A stretch of 64,000 bases of DNA, taken from the NCBI GenBank assembly GCA_000419465.1, contig ATTB01000003.1, forward strand, positions 1 to 64,000, in the 5' to 3' direction. A program made the translations under genes and the position numbers. A model generated the notes under the pieces. The model worked only from the letters and a program-made list of their open reading frames with translations. It did no database searches and had not been told where the DNA came from. This stretch comes from an alpha proteobacterium SCGC AAA028-C07 (lineage in GTDB: Bacteria; Pseudomonadota; Alphaproteobacteria; Pelagibacterales; Pelagibacteraceae). This document shows, in pieces, positions 50,421 to 59,711 of this stretch (position 1 is its first letter; every line of letters starts with the position of its first letter).

Positions 50421-52115
50421 ATGGAAAATAATCGTAAAGGTTTATCACTAAAGTATCGGCCACAAAGTTTTGATGAAGTTATAGGTCAAGACGTAATGGT
50501 GCAGATTATTAAAAATGCGATCAAGATGGATCGTATTCCTAACGCTTATTTATTGACAGGAATTAGAGGCGTTGGGAAAACGACGACTGCAAGAATAATT
50601 GCAAAAGCTATTAATTGTAAAAATTCTGAAAGCCCAGAAAAAAAGTGTGAAGGCTTTTGTCATTGTGAAGCTATAACAAATTCAAATCATATCGATGTTT
50701 TAGAAATGGATGCTGCTTCTAAAACTGGAATTGATGATATTCGAGAATTAATTGATTCTGCTAAATATTATCCTACGAGCGCCAAGTATAAAGTTTTCAT
50801 CATTGATGAAGTTCATATGTTATCAAAGCAAGCTTTCAATGGTTTGCTTAAAACTTTAGAAGAGCCACCTCCCCATCTTAAATTTATTCTAGCAACCACT
50901 GAAGTTAAAAAAATACCATTAACTATTATTTCAAGATGTCAAAGATTTGATCTTAGAAGAATTAAACTTGAGGAAATGATTTCTTTCTTAAAGAAAATTT
51001 CTGAAAAAGAAAAAGCAAAAATTAATGAAAAAGCTTTAATGTTAATTGCAAAAGCATCAGAGGGGTCAGTAAGAGACGCATTGTCTATATTAGATCAGGC
51101 AATCTCAACATTTAATATTTTAGGTGAAGAAATAATCGAAACATCAGTGAGAACAATGTTAGGCATAGCAGACCGTTCTAGAATTATTGACCTTGTGCGT
51201 TTTGTAATTGATGGAGATAAAGCAAAAGCCCTTCAAGATGCCCAAGAAATATTTGATTTAGGAGCAGATCCAAAATTAGTTTTACAAGATATGCTTGAAG
51301 TTATTTATTTAATTTCTAGAAGCAAAAGTTTTGGCAAAATTGAAAACGATCTAACAGTTTCTGAATCTGAATCGGATGTAATTTTAGCACTTTCTAAAAA
51401 TATTGATTTTTCTTATATTTCAATGATCTGGCAATTCATTCTTAAAGGGATTGAAGAATTAAGTTTTGTTCCAAACCATTTTCTTTCTTTTCAAATGTTA
51501 ATTATGAGATTAGTGCATTTAAAAGATTTACCAAGTCCAGAAGAAGTAATTGAGGATGCTTTAAACTCAGATACGCGTGCAATGTCAGAATCAACTGAGA
51601 AACAAGATGATTTTAACGAAATTAAACCTGGAACAATAATTAACAAACAAACTTCAGCAAAGACGCAAATTAAAAGCATTGTACAAGAAAAGGCAGAAGA
51701 TATTGATCGAAATCCAAAAATTTTAGAAAAAAAACAAGAAGCCGGAAAACTTGAGATAATTAATTCATTTGAAAAATTAGTAGAAATTACAAATTATAAA
51801 AAAGAAATTGAATTAAAGTTTGATTTAGAAAGAAATGTTAGAGTAGTAAAATTTGAGACTGGAAAAATTGATATTTCGTTTAACGAGAAATTATCTAAAA
51901 ATTTTGTAAGATCTTTAACTGAAAAACTTAAACTTTGGACAGGTGAAAGATGGATTATTTCTTTATCGAAAGAAACAGGTAAAAATACAATTTTTGAAAA
52001 TAAAGAAAGTTACAAAAAAAAATTATTACAAGATGCACTTGAAAGCGAAGTTTACAAAAAGATAAAAGAAAATTTTCCAGATGCGGAACTTAATGAAGTA
52101 GAGGAGATTAAGTAA
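50421..52115 (+). CDS. dnaX: DNA polymerase III tau/gamma subunit
   Basis: Clamp-loader ATPase. Seen: LSLKYRPQSFDEVIGQ at 8-23, Walker A GIRGVGKT at 47-54, a four-Cys zinc module (CKNSESPEKKCEGFCHC), DEVHMLS and the sensor region ILATTEVKKIP. Domains I-III end near residue 370, a charged linker covers about 375-440, and a C-terminal domain follows. 564 residues, a short tau. An eight-A run in the linker (51727-51734) leads to a -1 frame stop at 51752-51754, so a gamma-like 444-residue product is possible. The ATG sits immediately after the 4.5S RNA terminator. Confidence 0.96.
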   Translation: MENNRKGLSLKYRPQSFDEVIGQDVMVQIIKNAIKMDRIPNAYLLTGIRGVGKTTTARIIAKAINCKNSESPEKKCEGFCHCEAITNSNHIDVLEMDAASKTGIDDIRELIDSAKYYPTSAKYKVFIIDEVHMLSKQAFNGLLKTLEEPPPHLKFILATTEVKKIPLTIISRCQRFDLRRIKLEEMISFLKKISEKEKAKINEKALMLIAKASEGSVRDALSILDQAISTFNILGEEIIETSVRTMLGIADRSRIIDLVRFVIDGDKAKALQDAQEIFDLGADPKLVLQDMLEVIYLISRSKSFGKIENDLTVSESESDVILALSKNIDFSYISMIWQFILKGIEELSFVPNHFLSFQMLIMRLVHLKDLPSPEEVIEDALNSDTRAMSESTEKQDDFNEIKPGTIINKQTSAKTQIKSIVQEKAEDIDRNPKILEKKQEAGKLEIINSFEKLVEITNYKKEIELKFDLERNVRVVKFETGKIDISFNEKLSKNFVRSLTEKLKLWTGERWIISLSKETGKNTIFENKESYKKKLLQDALESEVYKKIKENFPDAELNEVEEIK

Positions 52116-52432
52116 TGGATTTTGGGGGTATGTTAAAAAAAGCTCAAGAGATGCAGCAAAAAATGTCTGAAGTAAAAGCTTCATTAAAGAATATTCAAGC
52201 AGAAGGTGTTGCTAGTAATGGTGCTGTGAAAGTAATTATGAATGGCGATCATGAGATGATCAAAATAGATATTGATCCAAAGTTAATGACGGAAGAAAAA
52301 GAAGTTTTAGAAGACTTAATTGTTATAGCCACTAATAACGCTAAGAAGGAAATTGAAGTTAAATCATCAGAGGAGATGTCAAAAATAACAGGTGGTTTAA
52401 AATTGCCCCCTGGATTTAAACTTCCTTTCTAG
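52115..52432 (+). CDS. ybaB: YbaB/EbfC nucleoid-associated protein
   Basis: Small DNA-binding protein, dimeric in the family. Seen: MLKKAQEMQQKMSEVKASLK at 5-24, the coiled N-terminal helix, and the GAVKVIMNGDHEMIKIDIDP middle part. The C-terminus KLPPGFKLPF is typical. 105 residues, normal. Start overlaps the dnaX stop by one base (TAATG), and recR follows after two bases: the conserved dnaX-ybaB-recR order. Confidence 0.97.
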   Translation: MDFGGMLKKAQEMQQKMSEVKASLKNIQAEGVASNGAVKVIMNGDHEMIKIDIDPKLMTEEKEVLEDLIVIATNNAKKEIEVKSSEEMSKITGGLKLPPGFKLPF

Positions 52433-52434
52433 TA

Positions 52435-53043
52435 ATGAAAAATAACTCTCATCCAGATTTAGAAACACTAATGTTTCTAATTGCAAAGTTGCCAGGATTA
52501 GGACCAAAGTCTGCAAGACGTATTGCTCTTTATCTTCTTAAAAACAGAGACAATATTATGAAGCCATTGTCTGGCGCTTTAGATAAAGTTTATCAAAATG
52601 TTGCTCGTTGTAATATTTGCGGAAATTTTAAAACTAATAAAATTGAATGCAATTGTAATAATAAAAATAATTATGAACAAATTTGTGTTGTAGAAAATGT
52701 GGCGGACATGTGGGCTTTAGAAAGCACTAATGTTTATAGTGGGCAGTATCATATTTTAGGAGGAACTCTTTCAGCCATCAATGGCATAAATCCAGAAGAC
52801 CTTTTAATAGGTTCATTAGTTAACAGGATTAAGGCTAATTCAGTAAAAGAAGTTATCCTAGCAACAAGCGCTACAATCGAAGGACAAACGACAGCTCATT
52901 ATATTAAAGACAGTATTAAAAATTTAAATGTGAAAGTAACAAAATTAGCACATGGCCTGCCTGTGGGTGGGGAGATCGAATATTTGGATGATGGAACATT
53001 ATTTTCTGCATTTAAATATCGTAGTTCTTTAAATAGCGATTAG
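52435..53043 (+). CDS. recR: Recombination mediator RecR
   Basis: Acts with RecF/RecO to load RecA on gapped DNA. Seen: IAKLPGLGPKSARRIALYLL (helix-hairpin-helix, about 17-36), a zinc module with Cys59/Cys62 and Cys72/Cys74, and a Toprim domain with VVENVADMWALE and LGGTLSAINGINPEDL. 202 residues, normal. The zinc spacing CNCN at the second pair is tighter than the usual Cx2-5C. Last gene of the dnaX operon. Confidence 0.97.
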   Translation: MKNNSHPDLETLMFLIAKLPGLGPKSARRIALYLLKNRDNIMKPLSGALDKVYQNVARCNICGNFKTNKIECNCNNKNNYEQICVVENVADMWALESTNVYSGQYHILGGTLSAINGINPEDLLIGSLVNRIKANSVKEVILATSATIEGQTTAHYIKDSIKNLNVKVTKLAHGLPVGGEIEYLDDGTLFSAFKYRSSLNSD

Positions 53044-53044
53044 C

Positions 53045-53058
53045 ATCAAGCGCTTGAT
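53045..53058. repeat. Perfect 14-base palindrome between recR and def
   Basis: ATCAAGCGCTTGAT starts two bases after the recR stop codon, in the 44-base gap before def. Too short in its loop for a stable hairpin, it looks like a dimeric protein site or a weak stem; no T-run follows directly. Confidence 0.4.
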
Positions 53059-53087
53059 TAATTAAGTAGATTTAGTATTTTTTCATT

Positions 53088-53618
53088 ATGACTATTAGGC
53101 AAATCTTAACAGAGCCAGATCCTCAATTAAGAATTAAATCAAAACCAGTTCAAAAGGTTGATGCTGAGATTAAAAACTTAATGAAAGATATGTTGGAAAC
53201 AATGTATGCAGCTCCTGGCATCGGTCTTGCAGCTGTTCAAATTGGAGTGCACAAAAGAGTCATTGTTATTGATATAGCAAAAGAACCAGAACCTAATAAT
53301 CCAATGTATTTTGTAAATCCGGAAATTGTTTGGACATCTCAAACAAAATGCACTTTTGAAGAAGGCTGCCTCTCATTGCCTAAACAATTTGCAGAAGTTG
53401 AAAGACCTGAAAAATGTCATGTAAAATATTTAGATCAAAATGGAAAAGAACAATTGTTAAAAGCAGAAGGTTTGCTTGCTACATGTATACAACATGAAAT
53501 TGATCATTTAAATGGAATTTTGTTTATTGATTATTTATCAAAATTAAAAAAATCTTTTATTTTAAAAAAACTCTCAAAAGCAAAAAAGGAAGACGTTTCA
53601 GATCATATTAATTTTTAG
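53088..53618 (+). CDS. def: Peptide deformylase
   Basis: Removes the N-formyl group from new proteins. Three motifs complete: GIGLAAVQIG at 44-53, EEGCLSLP with metal ligand Cys94, and QHEIDHLNG with His136 and His140. 176 residues, normal. Leads def-fmt-truA. Confidence 0.98.
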   Translation: MTIRQILTEPDPQLRIKSKPVQKVDAEIKNLMKDMLETMYAAPGIGLAAVQIGVHKRVIVIDIAKEPEPNNPMYFVNPEIVWTSQTKCTFEEGCLSLPKQFAEVERPEKCHVKYLDQNGKEQLLKAEGLLATCIQHEIDHLNGILFIDYLSKLKKSFILKKLSKAKKEDVSDHINF

Positions 53619-53625
53619 GTAATCC

Positions 53626-54546
53626 ATGTCATTAAAAATAATTTTCATGGGTACCCCAGAGTTTGCTGTTCCTGCATTAAAAGAATTACTTAAAGAAAAA
53701 TTAAATATTATTCACGTTTATACACAGCCCCCAAAAAAATCTAATAGAGGTTTAAAAATTGAAAAAACTCCAGTTCATTTAGAGGCGGAAAAAAATAATT
53801 TAAAAGTTCATCATCCAAGCTCATTAAAAAATGAAGAGGAATTGGATTTATTTAAAAAAATAAGCCCAGACTTAGTAATCGTTGTTGCTTATGGACAAAT
53901 TATTCCTGAAAATTTTTTAAATTTATCAAAGAAAGGATTTATAAACATTCATGCTTCTCTATTACCCTACTGGAGAGGTGCGGCGCCTATTCAAAGAGCA
54001 ATTATGAATGGTGATAAATTTACAGGAATCTCAATTATGAAAATTGAAAAAGGTTTAGACTCAGGACCTGTTATGCTATCTGAAAAAATAGAGATTAATG
54101 ATCAGCTAAATTACGGTTTATTAAGTGACCAGTTATCGATTTTGGGTTCAAAATTAATTATTAAAGCCATTGATCTAATAGATAAAGATAAAGCTAAGTT
54201 TTTAGACCAAGATCATACAAAAGCTACCCATGCAAAAAAAATCACGCGGGATGATGAAGAAATTAACTGGAATAATAATGCAGACAAAATTGTTCGGCAA
54301 ATTAATGCTTTAAATCCAACGCCAGGTGCTTGTTTTAAATTTGAAAATGAAAGGATTAAGATTTGGAAAGCAGAAGTTATAGATCAAAAAGGGGAAATTG
54401 GCACAACACTTAATGATAATCTTTTGATTGCCTGTAAGGACTTTGCAATTCAAGTTTTAGAAATACAAAGGCCTGGAAAAAAAATTCAAAAAGTAAAAGA
54501 ATTTTTATTAGGATATAAAATTCCAAAAGCTTCAAAATTGATTTAA
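53626..54546 (+). CDS. fmt: Methionyl-tRNA formyltransferase
   Basis: Formylates initiator Met-tRNA. Start IIFMGTPEFAVPALKELL, the catalytic NIHASLLPYWRGAAPIQRAI segment with Asn107 and His109, and the catalytic Asp in KGLDSGPVM. C-terminal tRNA-binding domain from about 205. 306 residues, normal. Eight bases after def; stop abuts the truA start. Confidence 0.98.
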   Translation: MSLKIIFMGTPEFAVPALKELLKEKLNIIHVYTQPPKKSNRGLKIEKTPVHLEAEKNNLKVHHPSSLKNEEELDLFKKISPDLVIVVAYGQIIPENFLNLSKKGFINIHASLLPYWRGAAPIQRAIMNGDKFTGISIMKIEKGLDSGPVMLSEKIEINDQLNYGLLSDQLSILGSKLIIKAIDLIDKDKAKFLDQDHTKATHAKKITRDDEEINWNNNADKIVRQINALNPTPGACFKFENERIKIWKAEVIDQKGEIGTTLNDNLLIACKDFAIQVLEIQRPGKKIQKVKEFLLGYKIPKASKLI

Positions 54547-55284
54547 ATGCCAAGACTGAAATGCATAGTTGAATATGACGGCACTCATTTTGTAGGCTGG
54601 CAAAGGCAATTAAATGGAAGATCAATTCAAGAAGCGATCGAACAAGCAATTGAGAAAATAGCTGAAAAAAGGATAACAATTTTTGGAGCGGGAAGAACAG
54701 ACACAGGCGTTCATGCAGTACATCAAGTTTTTCATTTTGATTTTAATAAAGATATTGATGCTAAAAAAATTACTGATGCTTTAAATTTTCATATAAAAGA
54801 CGAATCTATAAGCATTTTAAAAACTGAATTAATAAATGATGATTTTGATGCAAGACGAGATGCAAAGTTAAGAATTTATAAATATGTAATTATTAATCGA
54901 GACTCTCCATTGTCCATAGAAAAAGATAGGGCATGGCAATTAAAAATAAAACTTAATGAAACTAAAATGAATGATGCTGCGCAAATTTTAATAGGAACTC
55001 ATGATTTTACAACTTTTAGGTCAACTTCGTGTGGAGCTAAATCTCCAATAAAAACTATGGAGAAAATAAATATTTTTAGAAAAGATGATTACATTTATAG
55101 TTATTTTGAATCGCAGTCTTTTTTACAACATCAAGTTCGTTCTATGATGGGATGTATAAAGCTTGTAGGCGAAAATAAATGGGTAAAAAAAGATTTACTT
55201 GATGCATTAAATTCTAAAGATAGAGCAAAATGCGCTCCCCCAGCGCCTGCTGCTGGATTGTATTTGGAAAATATTATTTATTAA
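54547..55284 (+). CDS. truA: tRNA pseudouridine(38-40) synthase
   Basis: Isomerises uridines in the anticodon stem-loop. Start CIVEYDGTHFVGWQRQ, catalytic Asp52 in GAGRTDTGVHA, and QSFLQHQVRSMMG near the C-terminus. 245 residues, normal. Ends one base before the convergent HDAC-family gene. Confidence 0.98.
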   Translation: MPRLKCIVEYDGTHFVGWQRQLNGRSIQEAIEQAIEKIAEKRITIFGAGRTDTGVHAVHQVFHFDFNKDIDAKKITDALNFHIKDESISILKTELINDDFDARRDAKLRIYKYVIINRDSPLSIEKDRAWQLKIKLNETKMNDAAQILIGTHDFTTFRSTSCGAKSPIKTMEKINIFRKDDYIYSYFESQSFLQHQVRSMMGCIKLVGENKWVKKDLLDALNSKDRAKCAPPAPAAGLYLENIIY

Positions 55285-55285
55285 C

Positions 55286-56212
55286 TTAAATTTCTAACAA
55301 AGCCTCAACGTGATATTTTGCACTTTCTTGAATAGCTGCAAGATTGTAGCCACCCTCTAAGATTGAAACAATTTTGTTACCACAGACTTTTTTTGCAATT
55401 TTCATAATTTCTTTGGTTAATGTGTAATAGTCTTTAGATTCTAAATTAATGTTGGCCAAAGGATCATTTTTGTGAGCATCAAAACCAGCTGATAATAATA
55501 TAAATTCAGGCTTAAATTCATTTAATTTCTCATAAACTTTCACATAACTATTAAAAAATTCTTTAGAACCAGTTCCTGCTTTTAGAGGAATGTTTAAAAT
55601 ATTATTATATTTGCCGGTTTCATCTTCAGAACCTGTTCCTGGATAAAATGGAAATTGATGCGATGAAATGTATAAAACTTTTTTTTCATTATAAAAAATA
55701 TCTTGTGTGCCATTTCCATGATGAACATCAAAATCAATGATTGCTACTTTATTTAGTTTATATTTTTCTATTAAATAGGTTGCGCCTACGGCAATGTTGT
55801 TAAACAGGCAAAATCCCATAGCCTTTCCTTTTTCAGCATGGTGACCAGGAGGCCTGATAACGCAAAATGCATTATCAAACTTTTTATTCATTACAGTATC
55901 GATTGCATTAATAATTGATGCAACAGCATCGTAAGCTGCTTTTTTACTACCTTTAGAAACAATTGTATCTCCATCAAGAAAAGCTAAGCCTTCTTTTGGA
56001 AATGATTGATTAATTTTTTCAAAATATTTTTCTGAATGAGTAAGCTTAATATATTTTTCATCAAAAGATTCTATGCCTCTCCAGATTAATTTTGGAGTTT
56101 GTATTTTTTTTAAACCATTTATGATTGACGGAATACGCTCAGGACATTCTGGGTGACCAGGACCCGTATCATGTTGAATGGAAGAATTAGCGGTGAATAT
56201 GCAGGTTGTCAC
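55286..56212 (-). CDS. Histone-deacetylase/acetylpolyamine-amidohydrolase family hydrolase
   Basis: Zinc hydrolase of the arginase/deacetylase fold, 308 residues. Seen: DTGPGHPECPERI near 15-27, RPPGHHAEKGKAMGFC with the catalytic His pair, IDFDVHHGNGTQDIF with zinc ligands Asp and His, and LSAGFDAHKNDPLA with the third Asp. The EGGYNL C-terminal motif is complete. The start is GTG, overlapping the dapE stop as GTGA. Substrate unknown: acetylated polyamines, acetoin-related compounds or proteins are options; its place in a lysine/arginine operon suggests an acylated amino-acid derivative. Confidence 0.9.
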   Translation of the reverse strand: MTTCIFTANSSIQHDTGPGHPECPERIPSIINGLKKIQTPKLIWRGIESFDEKYIKLTHSEKYFEKINQSFPKEGLAFLDGDTIVSKGSKKAAYDAVASIINAIDTVMNKKFDNAFCVIRPPGHHAEKGKAMGFCLFNNIAVGATYLIEKYKLNKVAIIDFDVHHGNGTQDIFYNEKKVLYISSHQFPFYPGTGSEDETGKYNNILNIPLKAGTGSKEFFNSYVKVYEKLNEFKPEFILLSAGFDAHKNDPLANINLESKDYYTLTKEIMKIAKKVCGNKIVSILEGGYNLAAIQESAKYHVEALLEI

Positions 56213-57369
56213 TTAAAGTAATTAACAAGGATATCTAAGTATATATTTTTCAATTTTTTTAGATCAGCTATTCTAGCCATCTCATCTACCTGGTGGATAG
56301 TTTTTGCGATTAAACCAAATTCAATGCAGGGAGCTATTTTTTTTATAAAACGAGCATCAGAAGTACCTCCTGTCGTTGATAGAATAGGATTAATTTTTGT
56401 GTTTTTTTTTATAACATTTTTAATCATGTAAACAGTTTTACTAGGCTTTGTTAAAAAAGCTTCGCCCGAAACATTGTATTTAATTTTGTAACTTGCTTTA
56501 GATTTTTTAGTAACAGAAGAAAAAATTTTATTTAGCTTTTTTTTAAGAGAGCTTGATGTGTGTAAATTGTTAAATCTTATATTAAAAGATGCTTTTGCTT
56601 CAGCAGGAATGACATTGTCTGCTGTATTATCAATAGTAATTTTTGTAACTTCAAGATTAGATGGTTGAAAATCTTTATTGCCTCTATCTAGTTTTAATTT
56701 TTTAATATTATTTAAAACCTCAACTATAATTGTAGAGGGATTATTATAAGTATATGAATATGCAACGTGTCCTTGGGTCCCCAAAATTGTTAAATGACCT
56801 GTTATGCTGCCTCTTCTTCCAATTTTAATCATGTCGCCAAGTCTACTTTCATTAGTTGGCTCTCCTACTATGCAGAAATCGATTTTTTCTTTTTTTTGTA
56901 TTAATTTTTTTATAACTTTTTGAGTACCATTAATTGCAATAGTTTCTTCATCACCGGTTATTAAAAAACTAATTGATCCTTTTAATTTTTTATCTTTTTT
57001 TAAAAACTCACTAACGGCAGAAATAAAACAAGCAATCGAGCCTTTCATATCGCTAACACCACGACCAATTAGTTTTTGATTTTTAATAACCCCACCAAAA
57101 GGATTAACAGTCCAAGATTTTAGATCTCCAACAGGAACAACATCTGTGTGTCCTGCAAAACAAAAGTTAGGAGAACTGTTGCCAATTTTCGCATATAAAT
57201 TTTTAATTTTTGCGGTTCCTTTTTCTTGGAACTCCATAATCTGACATTTAAAGCCTAATTTTTTTAGATTTTTTGCAACAACATTAATTGCGCCGTCATC
57301 TTTAGGTGTAACGCTCTGACATTTTACAAGATCTCTCGCTAAAGAAACTTCACTAATAGTCTTTAGCAT
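56209..57369 (-). CDS. dapE: Succinyl-diaminopimelate desuccinylase
   Basis: M20 dizinc peptidase-family enzyme in the succinylase branch of lysine/peptidoglycan synthesis. Seen: CFAGHTDVVPVGD with His ligand, GRGVSDMKGSIA with the bridging Asp, TGDEET with the catalytic Glu, GEPTNES and GGTSDARF near the C-terminus. 386 residues, normal. One base after dapD. Confidence 0.96.
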   Translation of the reverse strand: MLKTISEVSLARDLVKCQSVTPKDDGAINVVAKNLKKLGFKCQIMEFQEKGTAKIKNLYAKIGNSSPNFCFAGHTDVVPVGDLKSWTVNPFGGVIKNQKLIGRGVSDMKGSIACFISAVSEFLKKDKKLKGSISFLITGDEETIAINGTQKVIKKLIQKKEKIDFCIVGEPTNESRLGDMIKIGRRGSITGHLTILGTQGHVAYSYTYNNPSTIIVEVLNNIKKLKLDRGNKDFQPSNLEVTKITIDNTADNVIPAEAKASFNIRFNNLHTSSSLKKKLNKIFSSVTKKSKASYKIKYNVSGEAFLTKPSKTVYMIKNVIKKNTKINPILSTTGGTSDARFIKKIAPCIEFGLIAKTIHQVDEMARIADLKKLKNIYLDILVNYFK

Positions 57370-57370
57370 A

Positions 57371-58186
57371 TCAATCTCTCAGTAATTCGTTTATTGAGGT
57401 TTTGCTTCTAGTTTTTTCATCAACAGTTTTAACAATGACCGCACAATATAAACTTGGTTTGCTTTTATCTTCGTTTGCAAGCGATCCTGAGACTACCACT
57501 GAATAAGGGGGAACTTTTCCATAAATAATTTGGTTTGTTTTTCTATCTATAATTTTTGTTGAGGCTCCAATGTAAACACCCATAGAAATTACAGAACCTT
57601 CGCCAACAATAACTCCCTCAGCCACCTCTGATCTTGCTCCAATAAAACAATTATCTTCAATGATTACTGGATTTGCTTGAAGAGGTTCTAGTACTCCACC
57701 AATTCCAACTCCTCCAGAAATATGACAATTTTTTCCAATTTGTGCACACGAACCAACCGTTGACCAAGTATCAATCATGGTTCCATCATCAACATAAGCA
57801 CCAACATTTATAAAGGATGGCATTAACACAACATTTTTTCCAATGTATGCAGATTTTCTAATCACACCATTTGGGACCGCTCTAAATCCAGCATCAATAT
57901 GTTTTTTTTCATCCCAAAGAGCTGTTTTACCATCTACTTTGTCAAACCAAGTTGCGTAAGGACCTGAAAGAATTTTATTATCTTGTATTTTAAAACTTAA
58001 AAGAATTGCTTTTTTTATCCATTGATGAGTATGCCATTCATTATTTTTTTTCTCACACACTCTAATACTGCCAGAGTCTAATTTTTCTAAAGTTTCATTA
58101 ATTGCAGAAATAATTGCTTTGTCAGAATTTTTATTAATATTATTTCTGTCTTCCCAGGCTTTTAAAATAATATTTTCTATACTCAT
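57371..58186 (-). CDS. dapD: Tetrahydrodipicolinate N-succinyltransferase
   Basis: First committed step of the succinylase branch. Left-handed beta-helix built from hexapeptide repeats at about 105-215 ([21 protein letters not shown] quoted in part: [20 protein letters not shown]). 271 residues, normal. With dapE and lysA it shows complete use of the succinylase route; dapC/argD is not in the window. Confidence 0.97.
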   Translation of the reverse strand: MSIENIILKAWEDRNNINKNSDKAIISAINETLEKLDSGSIRVCEKKNNEWHTHQWIKKAILLSFKIQDNKILSGPYATWFDKVDGKTALWDEKKHIDAGFRAVPNGVIRKSAYIGKNVVLMPSFINVGAYVDDGTMIDTWSTVGSCAQIGKNCHISGGVGIGGVLEPLQANPVIIEDNCFIGARSEVAEGVIVGEGSVISMGVYIGASTKIIDRKTNQIIYGKVPPYSVVVSGSLANEDKSKPSLYCAVIVKTVDEKTRSKTSINELLRD

Positions 58187-58188
58187 GT

Positions 58189-58857
58189 TTATTTAATTAA
58201 CAAATTACACTGCTCAAGAAAATGATCTAATTCTGTTATTTTAAAGTGTACATGATCCTCATCATGGCCTTCTTTTGCCCAATTATCTTCATTTATTACC
58301 CATCCTGTTTTCATACCAAGATCATGAGCTGGTTTTAGGTTTCTTGCGATATCTTCAAAAAAAATACTTTGCTCAGGTATAATATCGTATTTTTTAATAA
58401 GCCTTTCATAAGGAGACCTTTCGGGTTTTGGAACAAAATCTGAGTCAACAATATCAAATATTGAAAAAAGATTTTCATCAAGTTGCATATTGCTAATAAC
58501 ATTATTTGCATGTTTTCTTGAGCCATTAGTAAATATAATTTTTTTCCCAGGTAAACTTTTGATTTCTTTATTTAGTTTTTCATTTTTGTTTAAAAAACTG
58601 TAATCAATATTATGTACAAACTCTAAAAAGTGATGAGGGTCAATATTGTGATTCTTGATTAAGCCATTCAAAGTTGTCCCGTGTTTTTGAAAATAATCAT
58701 TTTTAATCTTAATAGCTTCTTCATGATTAACATTTAAATGTTGAGTGATAAAACTTGCCATTAGTTTATCAATTCCTGAAAATAAATTTGTAGATGAGGG
58801 GTAAAGAGTATTATCTAAATCAAAAATCCAAAATTTTATGTCCTTTATATTATCCAT
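58189..58857 (-). CDS. HAD-family phosphatase (SDT1-like pyrimidine 5'-nucleotidase type)
   Basis: 222 residues. HAD motif I is [11 protein letters not shown] (Asp13, Asp15), motif [12 protein letters not shown], and motif [17 protein letters not shown] with [23 protein letters not shown] with PSS is the mark of the SDT1/PyrF-type pyrimidine 5'-nucleotidase subfamily often found between dapD and argB in alphaproteobacteria. Start overlaps the argB stop by one base. Substrate not certain. Confidence 0.87.
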   Translation of the reverse strand: MDNIKDIKFWIFDLDNTLYPSSTNLFSGIDKLMASFITQHLNVNHEEAIKIKNDYFQKHGTTLNGLIKNHNIDPHHFLEFVHNIDYSFLNKNEKLNKEIKSLPGKKIIFTNGSRKHANNVISNMQLDENLFSIFDIVDSDFVPKPERSPYERLIKKYDIIPEQSIFFEDIARNLKPAHDLGMKTGWVINEDNWAKEGHDEDHVHFKITELDHFLEQCNLLIK

Positions 58858-59711
58858 TATTTTACTATAAGCGTTCCAGCTCCAAGATTTGAGAATAATT
58901 CAAAAAGAACAGCATGAGATTTTCTTCCATCAATAATAACTACCCCGTTTACCCCAGATTCAATAGCGCTAATGCATGTCTTAATTTTTGGAATCATTCC
59001 CCCGGTAATTGTTCCATCATCAATAAGATCTAAAGCTTGTTTTGTAGATAATTGTGATATTAAATTACCATCTTTATCATTTACCCCAGGAACATCCGTC
59101 ATTAATAAAAGTCTTTCAGCTTTTATTTGGTTTGCAATTGTTCCAGCGGCTGTATCAGCATTCACATTATAAACTTGGCCCTTATTATCCATTCCCATAG
59201 GAGCAATGACTGGAATAATTTTTTGTTTAAAAAAGTTATTTAATACTTTTGTATCAATTTTTTTTGGATCTCCAACAAATCCTAATTGTTCATCAATAGA
59301 TTTATCGATGTGTATTACGTTGTTTTTTCTAACAGTAACGGACTCTGCTTTTGCACCATAATTTATAATAGCATCTCTTAAATCTGGATTTATTTCATTT
59401 AACAAAACATCTTCCACAACTTTTATTACATTTTTATCAGTTACTCTTAATCCAGAAATAAATTTACTTTCTAAATTTTGAGATTCTAGTTTTGTTTTGA
59501 TTTGAGGACCACCGCCGTGAATAACCGCAACATCAACATCTAATTTTCTTAAAATTGCAGCATCTTGGGCAAACGCTTTTGATAAACTTAGATCAGACAT
59601 TACCTGACCACCGTATTTGAGAATTATTTTTTTATTTTTATATTTGTCTAAGTAAACGGATGCCTCTTGAATTGATGGACCAAGTTCTGGCCAAAAAGAC
59701 TTAATATCCAT
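58857..59711 (-). CDS. argB: N-acetylglutamate kinase
   Basis: Second step of arginine synthesis. Amino-acid kinase fold with KKIILKYGGQVM near 28-39, VIHGGGPQI, and GTITGGMIPKI. 284 residues, normal. I chose the ATG at 59711, which overlaps the yidC stop as TGATG; a TTG one codon upstream is unlikely. In many alphaproteobacteria engB lies between yidC and argB; here it does not. Confidence 0.96.
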   Translation of the reverse strand: MDIKSFWPELGPSIQEASVYLDKYKNKKIILKYGGQVMSDLSLSKAFAQDAAILRKLDVDVAVIHGGGPQIKTKLESQNLESKFISGLRVTDKNVIKVVEDVLLNEINPDLRDAIINYGAKAESVTVRKNNVIHIDKSIDEQLGFVGDPKKIDTKVLNNFFKQKIIPVIAPMGMDNKGQVYNVNADTAAGTIANQIKAERLLLMTDVPGVNDKDGNLISQLSTKQALDLIDDGTITGGMIPKIKTCISAIESGVNGVVIIDGRKSHAVLFELFSNLGAGTLIVK

